Of a stretch of DNA of 64,000 nt, positions 15,849-23,935 are shown one piece after another. A model generated the notes under the pieces. It made no database searches and was not told where the DNA came from. It was given only the letters and a program-made list of their open reading frames with translations. Positions within the stretch are counted from its first letter, which is position 1. Every line of letters starts with the position of its first letter. Both the position numbers and the translations under genes were made by a program. Source of the DNA: Rhodanobacter sp. 67-28 (GTDB taxonomy: Bacteria; Pseudomonadota; Gammaproteobacteria; Xanthomonadales; Rhodanobacteraceae); contig MKTU01000026.1 of the NCBI GenBank assembly GCA_001898415.1, positions 2,376 through 66,375 on the forward strand. The letters are read 5' to 3'.

Positions 15849-17057
15849 TCAGCGGTTGCGGCGCAGGCCCCACGCCAGCGCAAGCCAGCACGGCAGCGCG
15901 AACAGCAGCCACGGCTGGTTCTGCTGCACCGTGCCGGGCAGCAGGTGCAGCGCGAGCGCGGCGAGCATGGCCAGCAACTGCAGCACGATCAGGCCGTCGA
16001 CGAAGCGCGAGGCGGCGAAGCCGCGACGCGTGCGCCACAGCGTGGGCAGCAGCAGCCACGCCAACGGATTGAACAGCAGCAGGTTGGCGTTGGCCCAGGC
16101 GGAGTGGTGCGTGGTCAGCGTCCACAGGCCCAGCAACACCACGCCGACAAGACCGGCCAGCAGCAGGAACAGCGTGCCGAGCAGGGCATGGCCGAGCGGC
16201 CACCACAGCCGCGTGGCCAGCAGCAACGCACCCAGCAGCAGGCCCGCCGCGCCCAATGGCATGCGCAGGTCGGGCGGCGAGGCCGGCGGCGGAACGAGGC
16301 GGTTGGGCGACACCACGCGCTCGTCCTTTACCAGCGGTCGGCTGTCGCCGCCCGGCCCGGTGACCTGCACGTGGCGCAACTGCGTTTGCAGGACGGCGGG
16401 CAGGAAACTCTCCTGCCACGCCGTCAACGGCTGGTCGGCGTAGGGCCCCAGGCCCAGGTCCAGCATCAGCATCAGCCAGGGTTGCGCGCTCATCAGCCGC
16501 ACCGTCTGCTGGCGATAGGTGAATTCACCCGCACGCGCCTGCAACTGGCTTTTCACGGCGCCGTCGAGTGCGCGATCGAAGGCGTCGCGCACGCGGGTGG
16601 TGCAGTTGTCGGCGTAGTAGTCGTAGTCGTAGACGGCGTTCTGCGGGCGCAGGTTCCACAGCAGGTCGTCGCGCAGGCGGGCGGCCTGGTCGGCGTCCAG
16701 CGCCAGCCGTTGGCGTGTCACCGAGCGGCCGACTTCGGCGTAGTAGGCCTCCTCCGGCGCGCTGGCTTCGGCGTCCATCATGTAATGCATGCGGCCGCGC
16801 GCGAAGTTGAGGAGAAAGTTCTTTTCCTCGAAGTCGAACACGCCGTAGTTGAAATTGACCGACTCGCCCGAGACGCGATCGCGCACCTCGATGGCGTCGT
16901 GGCCGAAGCGCTCCCAGTAGATGTCGCCGGGGCCGTAGGTCACCAGCGACACCTCGAGGTCGGTACCGGGCGCCTCGGCGATGCCGGCGTGCGCCGGTGC
17001 CAGTGCGGTGAGCACGAGCAGGGCGAACATGACGGCGATTCGGCGGAGCGGGTCCAT
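15849..17057 (-). CDS. DUF4105 / Lnb_N-domain membrane protein, possible lipoprotein N-acyltransferase
   Basis: This 402-residue protein has a signal peptide (about 1-24) and a periplasmic domain at about 25-260. That domain has the DUF4105 motifs E-R-F-G-H-D-A (His53) and Y-A-D-N-C-T-T-R (Cys152), a likely Cys-His catalytic pair. About five membrane helices follow at 267-398. To my knowledge this family (Pfam DUF4105, now Lnb_N) includes Lnb, the lipoprotein N-acyltransferase of Bacteroides, with the same layout. The gene starts 8 bases after corC. In E. coli the gene after corC in the miaB-phoH-ybeY-corC run is lnt, which does the same reaction with an unrelated fold. The family call is good; the acyltransferase role is inference. 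Confidence 0.75.
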   Translation of the reverse strand: MDPLRRIAVMFALLVLTALAPAHAGIAEAPGTDLEVSLVTYGPGDIYWERFGHDAIEVRDRVSGESVNFNYGVFDFEEKNFLLNFARGRMHYMMDAEASAPEEAYYAEVGRSVTRQRLALDADQAARLRDDLLWNLRPQNAVYDYDYYADNCTTRVRDAFDRALDGAVKSQLQARAGEFTYRQQTVRLMSAQPWLMLMLDLGLGPYADQPLTAWQESFLPAVLQTQLRHVQVTGPGGDSRPLVKDERVVSPNRLVPPPASPPDLRMPLGAAGLLLGALLLATRLWWPLGHALLGTLFLLLAGLVGVVLLGLWTLTTHHSAWANANLLLFNPLAWLLLPTLWRTRRGFAASRFVDGLIVLQLLAMLAALALHLLPGTVQQNQPWLLFALPCWLALAWGLRRNR

Positions 17058-17065
17058 GCGCCGGA

Positions 17066-17923
17066 TCAGGAGGCCAGCAGGCCGGGTTGCCGGACCACGC
17101 GGAACTGCTGCACGCGGCGGTCGTCCGCCGCGGTGACGTGGAACAGGTAGTCGCCCATCGCGACTTCTTCGCCGACCTCGGGCAGGTGGCCGAATTCGGC
17201 GGTGACCATGCCGCCGACGGTGTCGTATTCCTCGTCGGGGAAGCCGGCGCCGGTCTGCTCGTTGAAATCCTCGATCGGGGTCAGCGCGCTCACCAGCCAG
17301 TCGCCGCCGGGCTGTTCGTGCATCAGCTCGGGTTCTTCCTCGTCGTCGTGCTCGTCGTCGATCTCGCCGACGATCTCCTCCAGCACGTCCTCGATGGTCA
17401 CCAGGCCGGCGACGCCGCCGTATTCATTGACCACCAGCGCCATGTGGTTGCGGCTGAGGCGGAACTCCTCCAGCAGCACGTTGAGCCGCATCGACTCGGG
17501 GATCAGCACGGCCGGGCGCAGGATCGAGCGGATGTCGAAGTGTTCGGTCGCGCCGAAGTACTTCAGCAGATCCTTGGCCAGCAGGATGCCGAGGATCTCG
17601 TCCTTGTCCTCGCCGTGCACGGGGAAGCGCGAGTGGCCGGATTCGACCACGGTGGCCAGCAGGTCGGACAGGGAAGAGTCCGCCGCGAGCATCACGATCT
17701 GCGCGCGCGGCACCATGACGTCGTCGACATCCAGCTCGGTGACCTTGATCGCCCCCTCGACCATGGTGAGGGTGTCGACGGAGAGCAGGCCGTTGCTCTG
17801 CGCGGCGCGCAACTCCTCAAGCAACTCGTTGCGGTTGCGCGGCTCGCCGGAAAACAGGTGGCCCAGTCGATCCCACCAGGTGCGGTGGGCCGGGCCGCTG
17901 GTACTGCCAGGGTCGTCGTTCAT
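17066..17923 (-). CDS. corC: CorC/YbeX-type CBS-domain protein
   Basis: This 285-residue soluble protein has two CBS domains at about 65-190 (V-T-E-L-D-V-D-D-V-M-V-P-R at the entry) and a C-terminal CorC_HlyC domain at about 205-282 with G-G-M-V-T-A-E-F-G-H-L-P. An Asp/Glu-rich stretch joins them. The family is tied to magnesium/cobalt efflux and, in E. coli (YbeX), to ribosome and heat-shock physiology. It lacks the membrane DUF21 part of the long CorB/HlyC proteins. I chose ATG 17923 over the preceding GTG. It belongs to the phoH-ybeY-corC set. Confidence 0.9.
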   Translation of the reverse strand: MNDDPGSTSGPAHRTWWDRLGHLFSGEPRNRNELLEELRAAQSNGLLSVDTLTMVEGAIKVTELDVDDVMVPRAQIVMLAADSSLSDLLATVVESGHSRFPVHGEDKDEILGILLAKDLLKYFGATEHFDIRSILRPAVLIPESMRLNVLLEEFRLSRNHMALVVNEYGGVAGLVTIEDVLEEIVGEIDDEHDDEEEPELMHEQPGGDWLVSALTPIEDFNEQTGAGFPDEEYDTVGGMVTAEFGHLPEVGEEVAMGDYLFHVTAADDRRVQQFRVVRQPGLLAS

Positions 17924-18029
17924 CACTCGTTGAAAATCAGCCCGGACGCGGGCGGAAGCTTGATTCTAGCGGAAAAATCCATCCTGGCCCGGCAGGGGCG
18001 CACGGTATGCGCGATCGCCCGGGGGCCGC

Positions 18030-18092
18030 GCAGGGCGGGCACGGCCCGTCATCGTCGTACGGCGAAATGGCGGCGGGCCGGGTCCGCCCTGC
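18030..18092. repeat. Inverted repeat between ybeY and corC
   Basis: Arms GCAGGGCGG-gca-CGGCCCG (18030-18048) and CGGGCCG-ggt-CCGCCCTGC (18074-18092) pair over 19 bases apart from the middle three. It is a larger relative of the GGCGGGC hairpins at 905-1084. It would form a hairpin in the ybeY-corC transcript and could act as a processing or partial stop site. Confidence 0.65.
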
Positions 18093-18097
18093 AGCAT

Positions 18098-18595
18098 TCA
18101 GGTGTACGGGTCGGCGATGCCGAGGCCGGCCAGGATGCGTGTTTCCAGCGCTTCCATGGCCTCGGCCTCGGTCTCCACGATGTGGTCGTAGCCGAGCAAG
18201 TGCAGCACGCCGTGTACCGTGAGATGGGCCCAGTGGTCGCGCGGCAATTTGCCCTGTTCGGCGGCCTCGCGCAGCACCACCGGCGCGCAGATCGCCAGAT
18301 CCCCGATCAGCGGCAGCACCACGCCGGGCGGCAGCTCGGCGGGGAACGACAGCACATTGGTGGCGTAGTCCTTGCCGCGGTAGTCGCGGTTGAGCGTACG
18401 GCCCTCTGCGGCATCGACGATGCGGATGGAAAGCTCGGCCGGCTTGCGCCGTTTGGCTCCGCGCAAGGCCGCCTCGACCCAGCGGCGGAAGCTGGCCGGT
18501 GCGGGCAGGCCGGCCCGCGGCACGGCGTAGCCGAGGTGGACAAGGGTGGGAATAGGGAATAGGGAATGGGGAATGGCAAGAGCGGGGCGAGGCAT
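18098..18595 (-). CDS. ybeY: YbeY endoribonuclease
   Basis: This 165-residue protein carries the zinc-binding signature [11 protein letters not shown] and the preceding T-N-V-L-S-F-P segment. YbeY is a metal-dependent RNase needed for 16S rRNA 3'-end maturation and ribosome quality control. The ATG at 18595 is the only start that keeps the first conserved strand. The first 18 residues are largely encoded by a GGGAAT heptamer repeat, giving an odd I-P-H-S-L-F-P-I-P start. No ribosome site is visible, so it is probably translated through coupling with phoH, which ends 29 bases upstream. Confidence 0.93.
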   Translation of the reverse strand: MPRPALAIPHSLFPIPTLVHLGYAVPRAGLPAPASFRRWVEAALRGAKRRKPAELSIRIVDAAEGRTLNRDYRGKDYATNVLSFPAELPPGVVLPLIGDLAICAPVVLREAAEQGKLPRDHWAHLTVHGVLHLLGYDHIVETEAEAMEALETRILAGLGIADPYT

Positions 18596-18668
18596 GTCTG
18601 GGCGTCCGAAGCGGAGATTGAGAGTCAGTGCTTTTCCCTATTCTCTATTCCCGATTCCCCATTCCCTG
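18548..18668. repeat. Inverted GGGAAT heptamer arrays at the phoH/ybeY junction
   Basis: On the + strand, 18548-18575 is four imperfect copies of (A/T/G)GGGAAT. At 18632-18668 about five copies run in the opposite sense (ATTCCC). The two arrays face each other and can pair into a long hairpin holding the phoH stop and the ybeY start. Both arrays are translated: one gives the C-terminus of PhoH ([13 protein letters not shown]), the other the N-terminus of YbeY. Confidence 0.8.
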
Positions 18669-19629
18669 CCTCCTCGAACGCCTCGTAGGCGCGCACGATC
18701 TTGGCCACCAGCGGATGGCGCACCACGTCGCGCGAGGTGAAGAAGGTGAAGCTGATGCCGGCCACGCCGCGCAGCACTTCGATCGCCTGGCGCAATCCGG
18801 AGCGCGTGTTGCGCGGCAGGTCGACCTGGGTGACGTCGCCGGTGATCACCGCCACCGTGCCGAAGCCGATCCGGGTGAGGAACATCTTCATCTGCTCGAC
18901 CGTGGTGTTCTGCGCCTCGTCGAGGATCACGTAGGAATCGTTCAGGGTGCGTCCGCGCATGTACGCCAGCGGCGCGATCTCGATCACGTTGCGCTCGATC
19001 AGCTTGGCCACCTTCTCGAAGCCGAGCATCTCGTACAGCGCGTCGTACAGCGGACGCAGGTAGGGATCGACCTTCTGTGACAGATCGCCGGGCAGGAAGC
19101 CCAGCTTCTCGCCGGCCTCCACCGCCGGGCGCACCAGGATCAGCCGCTGCACCCGGTTCGCCTCCAGCGCCTCGACCGCGCTGGCCACGGCCAGGTAGGT
19201 CTTGCCGGTGCCGGCCGGGCCCACGCCGAAGTTGATGTCGTGGCTGGCGATGGCGTGCAGGTAGCGCGCCTGGTTCGGGCCGCGGCCCTTGATCACGCCG
19301 CGCTTGACCTTGATGACCACTTCCTGGGCGCCTTCGGCGGCCGACTCGGTGATCGCGTCGATGCCCGATTCGGCCAGATGCAGGTTGATCTTCGCGCCGG
19401 TCAGCGCCTCGCCGGCGGTGCTGGCGTACAGCGCGCGCAGCACATTTTCGGCGGCGCGCGCCGGCGGGTTCTCGCCGATCACCTGGAAGATGCTGCCGCG
19501 GTGGTTGATCTCCACGCCGAGGCGCAGCTCGATCTGGCGCAGGTGCTCGTCGAACGGCCCGCACAGGTTGGCGAGGCGTGCGTTGTCGTCGGGGTCGAGG
19601 GTGAAGTCGCGCTGGTTGAGTTCGCTCAT
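18625..19629 (-). CDS. ybeZ: PhoH-like ATPase (YbeZ)
   Basis: This 334-residue protein has an N-terminal KH-like part and a PhoH ATPase domain. The Walker A is G-P-A-G-T-G-K-T and the Walker B is Y-V-I-L-D-E-A-Q-N. It works with YbeY in RNA metabolism. I chose ATG 19629 (M-S-E-L-N-Q-R-D); the frame is open upstream for 13 more codons without family character. The last 13 residues come from a heptamer repeat and are not part of the normal family. It is the first gene of the phoH-ybeY-corC group here, and faces away from the exporter operon at 19730. Confidence 0.94.
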   Translation of the reverse strand: MSELNQRDFTLDPDDNARLANLCGPFDEHLRQIELRLGVEINHRGSIFQVIGENPPARAAENVLRALYASTAGEALTGAKINLHLAESGIDAITESAAEGAQEVVIKVKRGVIKGRGPNQARYLHAIASHDINFGVGPAGTGKTYLAVASAVEALEANRVQRLILVRPAVEAGEKLGFLPGDLSQKVDPYLRPLYDALYEMLGFEKVAKLIERNVIEIAPLAYMRGRTLNDSYVILDEAQNTTVEQMKMFLTRIGFGTVAVITGDVTQVDLPRNTRSGLRQAIEVLRGVAGISFTFFTSRDVVRHPLVAKIVRAYEAFEEAGNGESGIENREKH

Positions 19630-19694
19630 AGGGGCGCGAGCGTAGCGCGCAGGCGCCGGAAGGACCATGCCGGTGGCGGTCGGCGCTGATGGGT

Positions 19695-19730
19695 TTGCAA
19701 ATAATTAAACGATGAATTAATTTAGGCTCA
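19695..19730 (+). promoter_or_regulatory. Putative promoter and operator of the TetR-exporter operon
   Basis: An AT-rich island holds TTGCAA (19695-19700), a 17-base spacer and TAATTT (19718-19723). Transcription would begin about 7 bases later, almost at the ATG at 19730, so the message may be leaderless. The A/T-rich imperfect dyad AATAATTAA...GAATTAATTT overlapping both boxes is a candidate site for the TetR product. No strong ribosome site is present. Confidence 0.5.
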
Positions 19731-20404
19731 TGACTATTTCAGGCAAACGCGCAAAACCGCCGCGCCGCGCCGGACGCCCCAGCGGCGACGACCAGGATCT
19801 GCGCCGGCATCTGCTGGATGCGGCGTTGGGGCAGTTCGCGCGCACAGGCATCGCCGCCACCTCGTTGCGGGCAATCGCCACCGAGGCGGGCGTTACCCCG
19901 GCGATGCTGCATTACTACTTCGGCGACAAGGCGCGGCTGCTGCATGCCGTGATCGACGAGCGCCTGCTGCCGGCGCTGGCGCCGCTGCGCGCGCAGCTGG
20001 AGCACGCCGGCGGTGACCCGGTCGCGTTGACCGAAGCATTCGTGCGCGGGATCAGCGACGTCGTGGCAAGCCATCCCTGGCTGCCGCCGCTGTGGGTGCG
20101 CGAAGTGCTGTGCGAGGGCGGTGCGCTGCGTGAGGTACTGTTCGACCGCGCCGTGCCGGGCGTGCCGCAGCTGCTGGCGCAACGCTTCGCCGCGGCGCAG
20201 GCAAATGGACGGCTGAACCCGGCGCTGGACCCACGCCTGCTGGTCGTCTCGCTGGTCGGCCTGACCCTGTTCCCTGCTGCCGGTGCGCCGATCTGGCGAC
20301 GCGCATTCGATGCCGAGTCACTCGGCCCCGAGACCATGCTTCAACACACGCTGGCCTTGCTGGGGCAGGGCGTCGGCACGACGAAACGTGGAGAACCCGC
20401 ATGA
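19730..20404 (+). CDS. TetR/AcrR family regulator of the adjacent exporter
   Basis: This 224-residue protein has an N-terminal TetR helix-turn-helix (T-S-L-R-A-I-A-T-E-A-G-V-T-P-A-M-L-H-Y-Y-F) and a ligand-binding helical C-terminal part like that of the CecR/YbiH branch. It overlaps the membrane-fusion gene by four bases (ATGA). TetR-HlyD-ATPase-permease order matches the E. coli cecR-ybhGFSR set, in which the repressor controls its own exporter. Autoregulation through the upstream AT-rich dyad is inferred. The effector is unknown. Confidence 0.9.
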   Translation: MTISGKRAKPPRRAGRPSGDDQDLRRHLLDAALGQFARTGIAATSLRAIATEAGVTPAMLHYYFGDKARLLHAVIDERLLPALAPLRAQLEHAGGDPVALTEAFVRGISDVVASHPWLPPLWVREVLCEGGALREVLFDRAVPGVPQLLAQRFAAAQANGRLNPALDPRLLVVSLVGLTLFPAAGAPIWRRAFDAESLGPETMLQHTLALLGQGVGTTKRGEPA

Positions 20405-21369
20405 AGTTCACGACCGTGATCTGCCAGTCGCTGGCGGCGCTGGTGCTCGTCGTTCCCCCTGGTTGCAGCAAGCGGGTGCCGCAGGCGCTGGGTACGCTCG
20501 AGTTCGACCGCATCACGCTGCCGGCGCCGGCCGCCGAGCGCATCGTGGCGATCGACGTGCGCGAGGGCGAGCAGGTCAGGGCGGGCCAGCCGCTGCTGCA
20601 ACTGGACCCCGCGCATACCCGCGCCCAGCTCGCAGCGGCCCAGGCCCAGCTGGAGCAGCAACGCGAACTCCTGGCCGAACTCCAGGCCGGGCCGCGCCGC
20701 GAGGACATCGCCAAGGCTCGCGCGAATCTGGCCGCGGTGCAGGCGCAGGCACGCGAGGCGCGGGCTTATTACGCGCGGCTGGCGTCCCTGAAAGGCAATG
20801 GTTACGTGGCCGCGGCCGATCTCGACCGCGCCCGCGCCGCGGCAGGCAACGCCGAGGGTCAGACATCGGCCGCACGCGCAGCGCTCGACGAGTTGTTGCA
20901 CGGCACGCGTCCGGAGCAGCTCGCCCAGGCGCAAGCCGCGGTCGCGGCGGCGGAGGCGCAAGTGAGCGCGCAGCAGGTGCTGCTGGGCAAGCTGGCCGTC
21001 GTGGCGCCGCGCGCCGGGCGCATCGACGCTCTGCCGTACCGGCTGGGCGACCAGGCACCGGTCGGCGCGCCGCTGGCGATCCTGCTGGCCGGCGACGCGC
21101 CGTACGCGCGCATCTACGTGCCGGTGCAGCAGCGCGCAGGCATGCACGTCGGCGACGCCATCGACGTGTTCGTGGCCGACCGCGAAAAACCTTATGCCGG
21201 CAAGCTGCGCATGATCCGCAGCGAACCGGACTTCACCCCGTACTACGCACTGATCGGCGACGACGCGGCGCGGCTCAGCTATCTCGCCGAAGTCGCGCTG
21301 GGTGCGGACGCGGCGGAACTGCCCGCCGGCCTGCCGGTGCGCGTCGAGTTCCGCGGACCGGCGAAATGA
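20401..21369 (+). CDS. HlyD-family membrane fusion protein (YbhG-like)
   Basis: This 322-residue periplasmic adaptor has an N-terminal signal with a Cys at about residue 22 (P-P-G-C-S-K, a weak lipobox). A lipoyl half-motif and a long Ala/Gln-rich coiled-coil hairpin at about 75-200 follow, then a beta-barrel part. It would link the ABC exporter to an outer-membrane channel. It is coupled by ATGA overlaps to both the regulator and the ATPase genes. The substrate is unknown; E. coli YbhG relatives are tied to antibiotic and cation export. Confidence 0.88.
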   Translation: MKFTTVICQSLAALVLVVPPGCSKRVPQALGTLEFDRITLPAPAAERIVAIDVREGEQVRAGQPLLQLDPAHTRAQLAAAQAQLEQQRELLAELQAGPRREDIAKARANLAAVQAQAREARAYYARLASLKGNGYVAAADLDRARAAAGNAEGQTSAARAALDELLHGTRPEQLAQAQAAVAAAEAQVSAQQVLLGKLAVVAPRAGRIDALPYRLGDQAPVGAPLAILLAGDAPYARIYVPVQQRAGMHVGDAIDVFVADREKPYAGKLRMIRSEPDFTPYYALIGDDAARLSYLAEVALGADAAELPAGLPVRVEFRGPAK

Positions 21370-22310
21370 ATGCCGGCGCCGAAGGCGTGGCGATCCGCGC
21401 CCGCGGTTTGACCCGGCGCTTCGGCAAGCTGGTGGCGGTCGATCACGTCGACCTCGACGTGCCGGCGCGGCGCGTCTACGGCTTCCTCGGGCCGAACGGC
21501 TCGGGCAAGTCCACCACCATCCGCATGCTGTGCGGCTTGCTCACGCCAAGCGAGGGCGAGATCGAGGTGCTCGGCCTGAAGATTCCGGCGCAGGCCGACG
21601 AATTGCGTTCGCACATCGGCTACATGACACAGAAGTTCTCGCTGTTCGAGGACCTCGGCGTGCGCGAGAACCTGGAGTTCCTCGCCGCCATCCAAGGCGT
21701 GCCGAAGACGAAGACGAAACGCCGCGTCGACGAGCTGATCGAGCAATACCACTTCGGCGATCGCCAGCGGCAACTGGCCGGCACCCTCAGTGGCGGCCAG
21801 AAGCAGCGCCTGGCGCTGGCCTGTGCGGTGCTGCACGAGCCGCAATTGCTGTTTCTCGACGAGCCGACCAGCGCGGTCGACCCGGAATCGCGCCGCGATT
21901 TCTGGGAAAAACTCTTCGAGCTGGCCGATGCCGGCACCACGCTGCTGGTCTCCACCCACCTGATGGACGAGGCCGAGCGCTGCCACCGGTTGGCCATCCT
22001 CGACCGCGGCGCACTGGTCGCCGACGGCACGCCGCGCGAGCTGACCGCGCAACTGGAAGGGCGCACCTTCACCGTCGAAACGGACGACCCGCGGGCCGCC
22101 CAGCGCGCGCTCGCCGGCGTGGCGGGCGTGCTCGGCGTGGCCCAGGTCGGCAACATCCTGCGCGTGCTGACCGACGCCGACGGCGCCACGCCGGACATGG
22201 ACAAGGCGCTGGCGACGACGGGGCACCAGGCCGCGCTGACGGCGACGCCGCCGAATCTCGAAGACGTGTTCGTCGCCGCCACGCGCCGCGACGCGGAGCG
22301 CGCCGCATGA
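21366..22310 (+). CDS. ABC exporter ATPase (YbhF-like half)
   Basis: This 314-residue ATPase has Walker A G-P-N-G-S-G-K-S-T, signature L-S-G-G-Q-K-Q-R, Walker B L-L-F-L-D-E-P-T and the H-loop S-T-H. It drives the permease encoded next. It has one nucleotide-binding domain, whereas E. coli YbhF is a fused pair, so it probably works as a homodimer. It overlaps its neighbours by four bases on both sides. Confidence 0.94.
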   Translation: MNAGAEGVAIRARGLTRRFGKLVAVDHVDLDVPARRVYGFLGPNGSGKSTTIRMLCGLLTPSEGEIEVLGLKIPAQADELRSHIGYMTQKFSLFEDLGVRENLEFLAAIQGVPKTKTKRRVDELIEQYHFGDRQRQLAGTLSGGQKQRLALACAVLHEPQLLFLDEPTSAVDPESRRDFWEKLFELADAGTTLLVSTHLMDEAERCHRLAILDRGALVADGTPRELTAQLEGRTFTVETDDPRAAQRALAGVAGVLGVAQVGNILRVLTDADGATPDMDKALATTGHQAALTATPPNLEDVFVAATRRDAERAA

Positions 22311-23416
22311 ACGGGCGGCGGCTGTGGGCGATCGTGGTCAAGGAGCTGCGCCAGCTGCGCCGCGACCGCATCACGCTGGCGATGGTGGTGGGCATCCCGG
22401 TGATCCAGCTGGTGCTGTTCGGCTACGCGATCAACACCAACCTGCGCGGACTCGACGCGGGCATCGTCGACCAGGCGAACACCGCCGGTTCGCGCGCATT
22501 GGTGATGGACATGCTCGCCACCGGCGTGGTGGCGCCGGTGGCGCAGGCGGACACGCCGCAGGAGCTGATGGCGATGATCCGCCGCGGGCAGGTCGGCATC
22601 GGCATCGTGGTGCCGCCGGATTTCGAGCGCCGCCGCATCGACGGCCGGGCGGTGGCGCAGATCCTGGTCGACGGCAGCGATACGGCGGTGCAGGCCGCCG
22701 CCGCGCAACTGATGCAGGTGCCGATCGACAGCGCCGCACCCGACATGCGTGCGCCGGCCACCAGCACGCCGGTCGGCGGGCGGATCAGCATGGTCGCCTT
22801 CTACAACCCGCAGCGGCGCTCGGCAGTCAACATCGTGCCCGGGCTCATCGGCGTGATCCTGACCATGACGATGGTGCTGTTCACCGCCATCGCGATCGTG
22901 CGCGAACGCGAGCGCGGCAACATGGAGCTGCTGATCGCCACGCCGCTGACCAGCTCGGAGCTCATGATCGGCAAGGTGCTGCCGTACGTGGCGATCGGCC
23001 TGGTGCAGACCAGCGTGATCCTGGCGCTCGGCACGTGGCTGTTCGCGGTGCCGATCCTGGGCAGCGTGCTCGACGTGTACCTGGCGTCGGGCCTGCTGAT
23101 CCTCGCCAACCTTGCATTGGGCCTGCTGATCTCGACGCGTGCGCAGTCGCAGTTCCAGGCGATGCAGATGACGTTCTTCGTGTTCCTGCCGTCGATCCTG
23201 CTGTCGGGCTTCATGTTCCCGTTCGCCGGCATGCCGAAGCTGGTGCAGTGGCTCGCGGAAGTCTTGCCGCTGACCCATTTCCTGCGCCTGATCCGTGGCG
23301 TGATGCTGCGCGGCGCGGGCTTGTGGGAGATGTGGCTCGACGTGCTGGCGCTGGCGGTGTTCACGCTGGCGATGATGGCGCTGGCGATATTGCGCTTCCG
23401 CAAGCGGTTGGACTGA
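22307..23416 (+). CDS. ABC-2 type exporter permease
   Basis: This 369-residue permease has an N-terminal membrane helix (about 22-42), a large periplasmic domain at about 45-170, then five more helices. The conserved R-E-R-E-R-G-N-M-E-L-L motif of ABC-2 permeases lies between them. E. coli has two permeases (YbhS and YbhR) in this operon; only one is found here, so a homodimer is likely. It ends 27 bases before a convergent GNAT gene with no obvious terminator. Confidence 0.93.
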   Translation: MNGRRLWAIVVKELRQLRRDRITLAMVVGIPVIQLVLFGYAINTNLRGLDAGIVDQANTAGSRALVMDMLATGVVAPVAQADTPQELMAMIRRGQVGIGIVVPPDFERRRIDGRAVAQILVDGSDTAVQAAAAQLMQVPIDSAAPDMRAPATSTPVGGRISMVAFYNPQRRSAVNIVPGLIGVILTMTMVLFTAIAIVRERERGNMELLIATPLTSSELMIGKVLPYVAIGLVQTSVILALGTWLFAVPILGSVLDVYLASGLLILANLALGLLISTRAQSQFQAMQMTFFVFLPSILLSGFMFPFAGMPKLVQWLAEVLPLTHFLRLIRGVMLRGAGLWEMWLDVLALAVFTLAMMALAILRFRKRLD

Positions 23417-23443
23417 CCTGCCGTTCCGCGTGCCGCCTCGCGC

Positions 23444-23935
23444 TCACAGCATGCGGTGCATCACGTACAGATCGGTGGGGCCGAGCTGGGCGTGGCGGAA
23501 CGCACCGGGCACCTGGCCAACGATGCGGAAGCCGTGGCGCTGCCACAGCCGCACGGCGGTGGTATTGCTGGCGACGACGGCATTGAACTGCATGGCGCGG
23601 AAGCCGGCTCGGCGCGCCTGTTCCAGCGAGTGCTCGCACAAGGCCGACGCCACGCCCTGGCGGCGCGCTTGCGGCGCCACCATGTAGCTGCCGTTGGCCA
23701 CGTGGTCACCCGGCCCCATCTGGTTGGGCGCCAGCCGGTAACAGCCCAGCGCCTGGCCGTCGCGTTCGGCCACGAAGCAGCGTGCGGGCGGCGTGGTCCA
23801 CATGGAGCGGGCCTGTTCGAGGCTGATGTCGCGCGGGTAGGTGTAGGTCTCGCCGCCAGCGGCGATCGCCTGGAAGAACGGCCACACGCGAGCGAACTCG
23901 TCCGCGCCGATTTCCCGGATCACCAGCTCGCTCAC
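23444..23935 (-). CDS. GNAT family N-acetyltransferase
   Basis: This 163-residue protein has a GNAT fold with the acetyl-CoA loop [14 protein letters not shown] and the late [13 protein letters not shown] helix and strand. It has an ATGA overlap with miaB, so it is expressed with it. The substrate is unknown. The single-domain length and sequence fit the YhhY-like amino-acid or protein N-acetyltransferases, but this is a weak guess. Confidence 0.85.
   Translation of the reverse strand: MSELVIREIGADEFARVWPFFQAIAAGGETYTYPRDISLEQARSMWTTPPARCFVAERDGQALGCYRLAPNQMGPGDHVANGSYMVAPQARRQGVASALCEHSLEQARRAGFRAMQFNAVVASNTTAVRLWQRHGFRIVGQVPGAFRHAQLGPTDLYVMHRML

Noticed and set aside
18548-18668. Heptamer arrays as a possible CRISPR or satellite
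   Set aside because: Units are 7 bases without spacers and there are only 4-5 per arm; this is a dispersed short-sequence repeat, not CRISPR.
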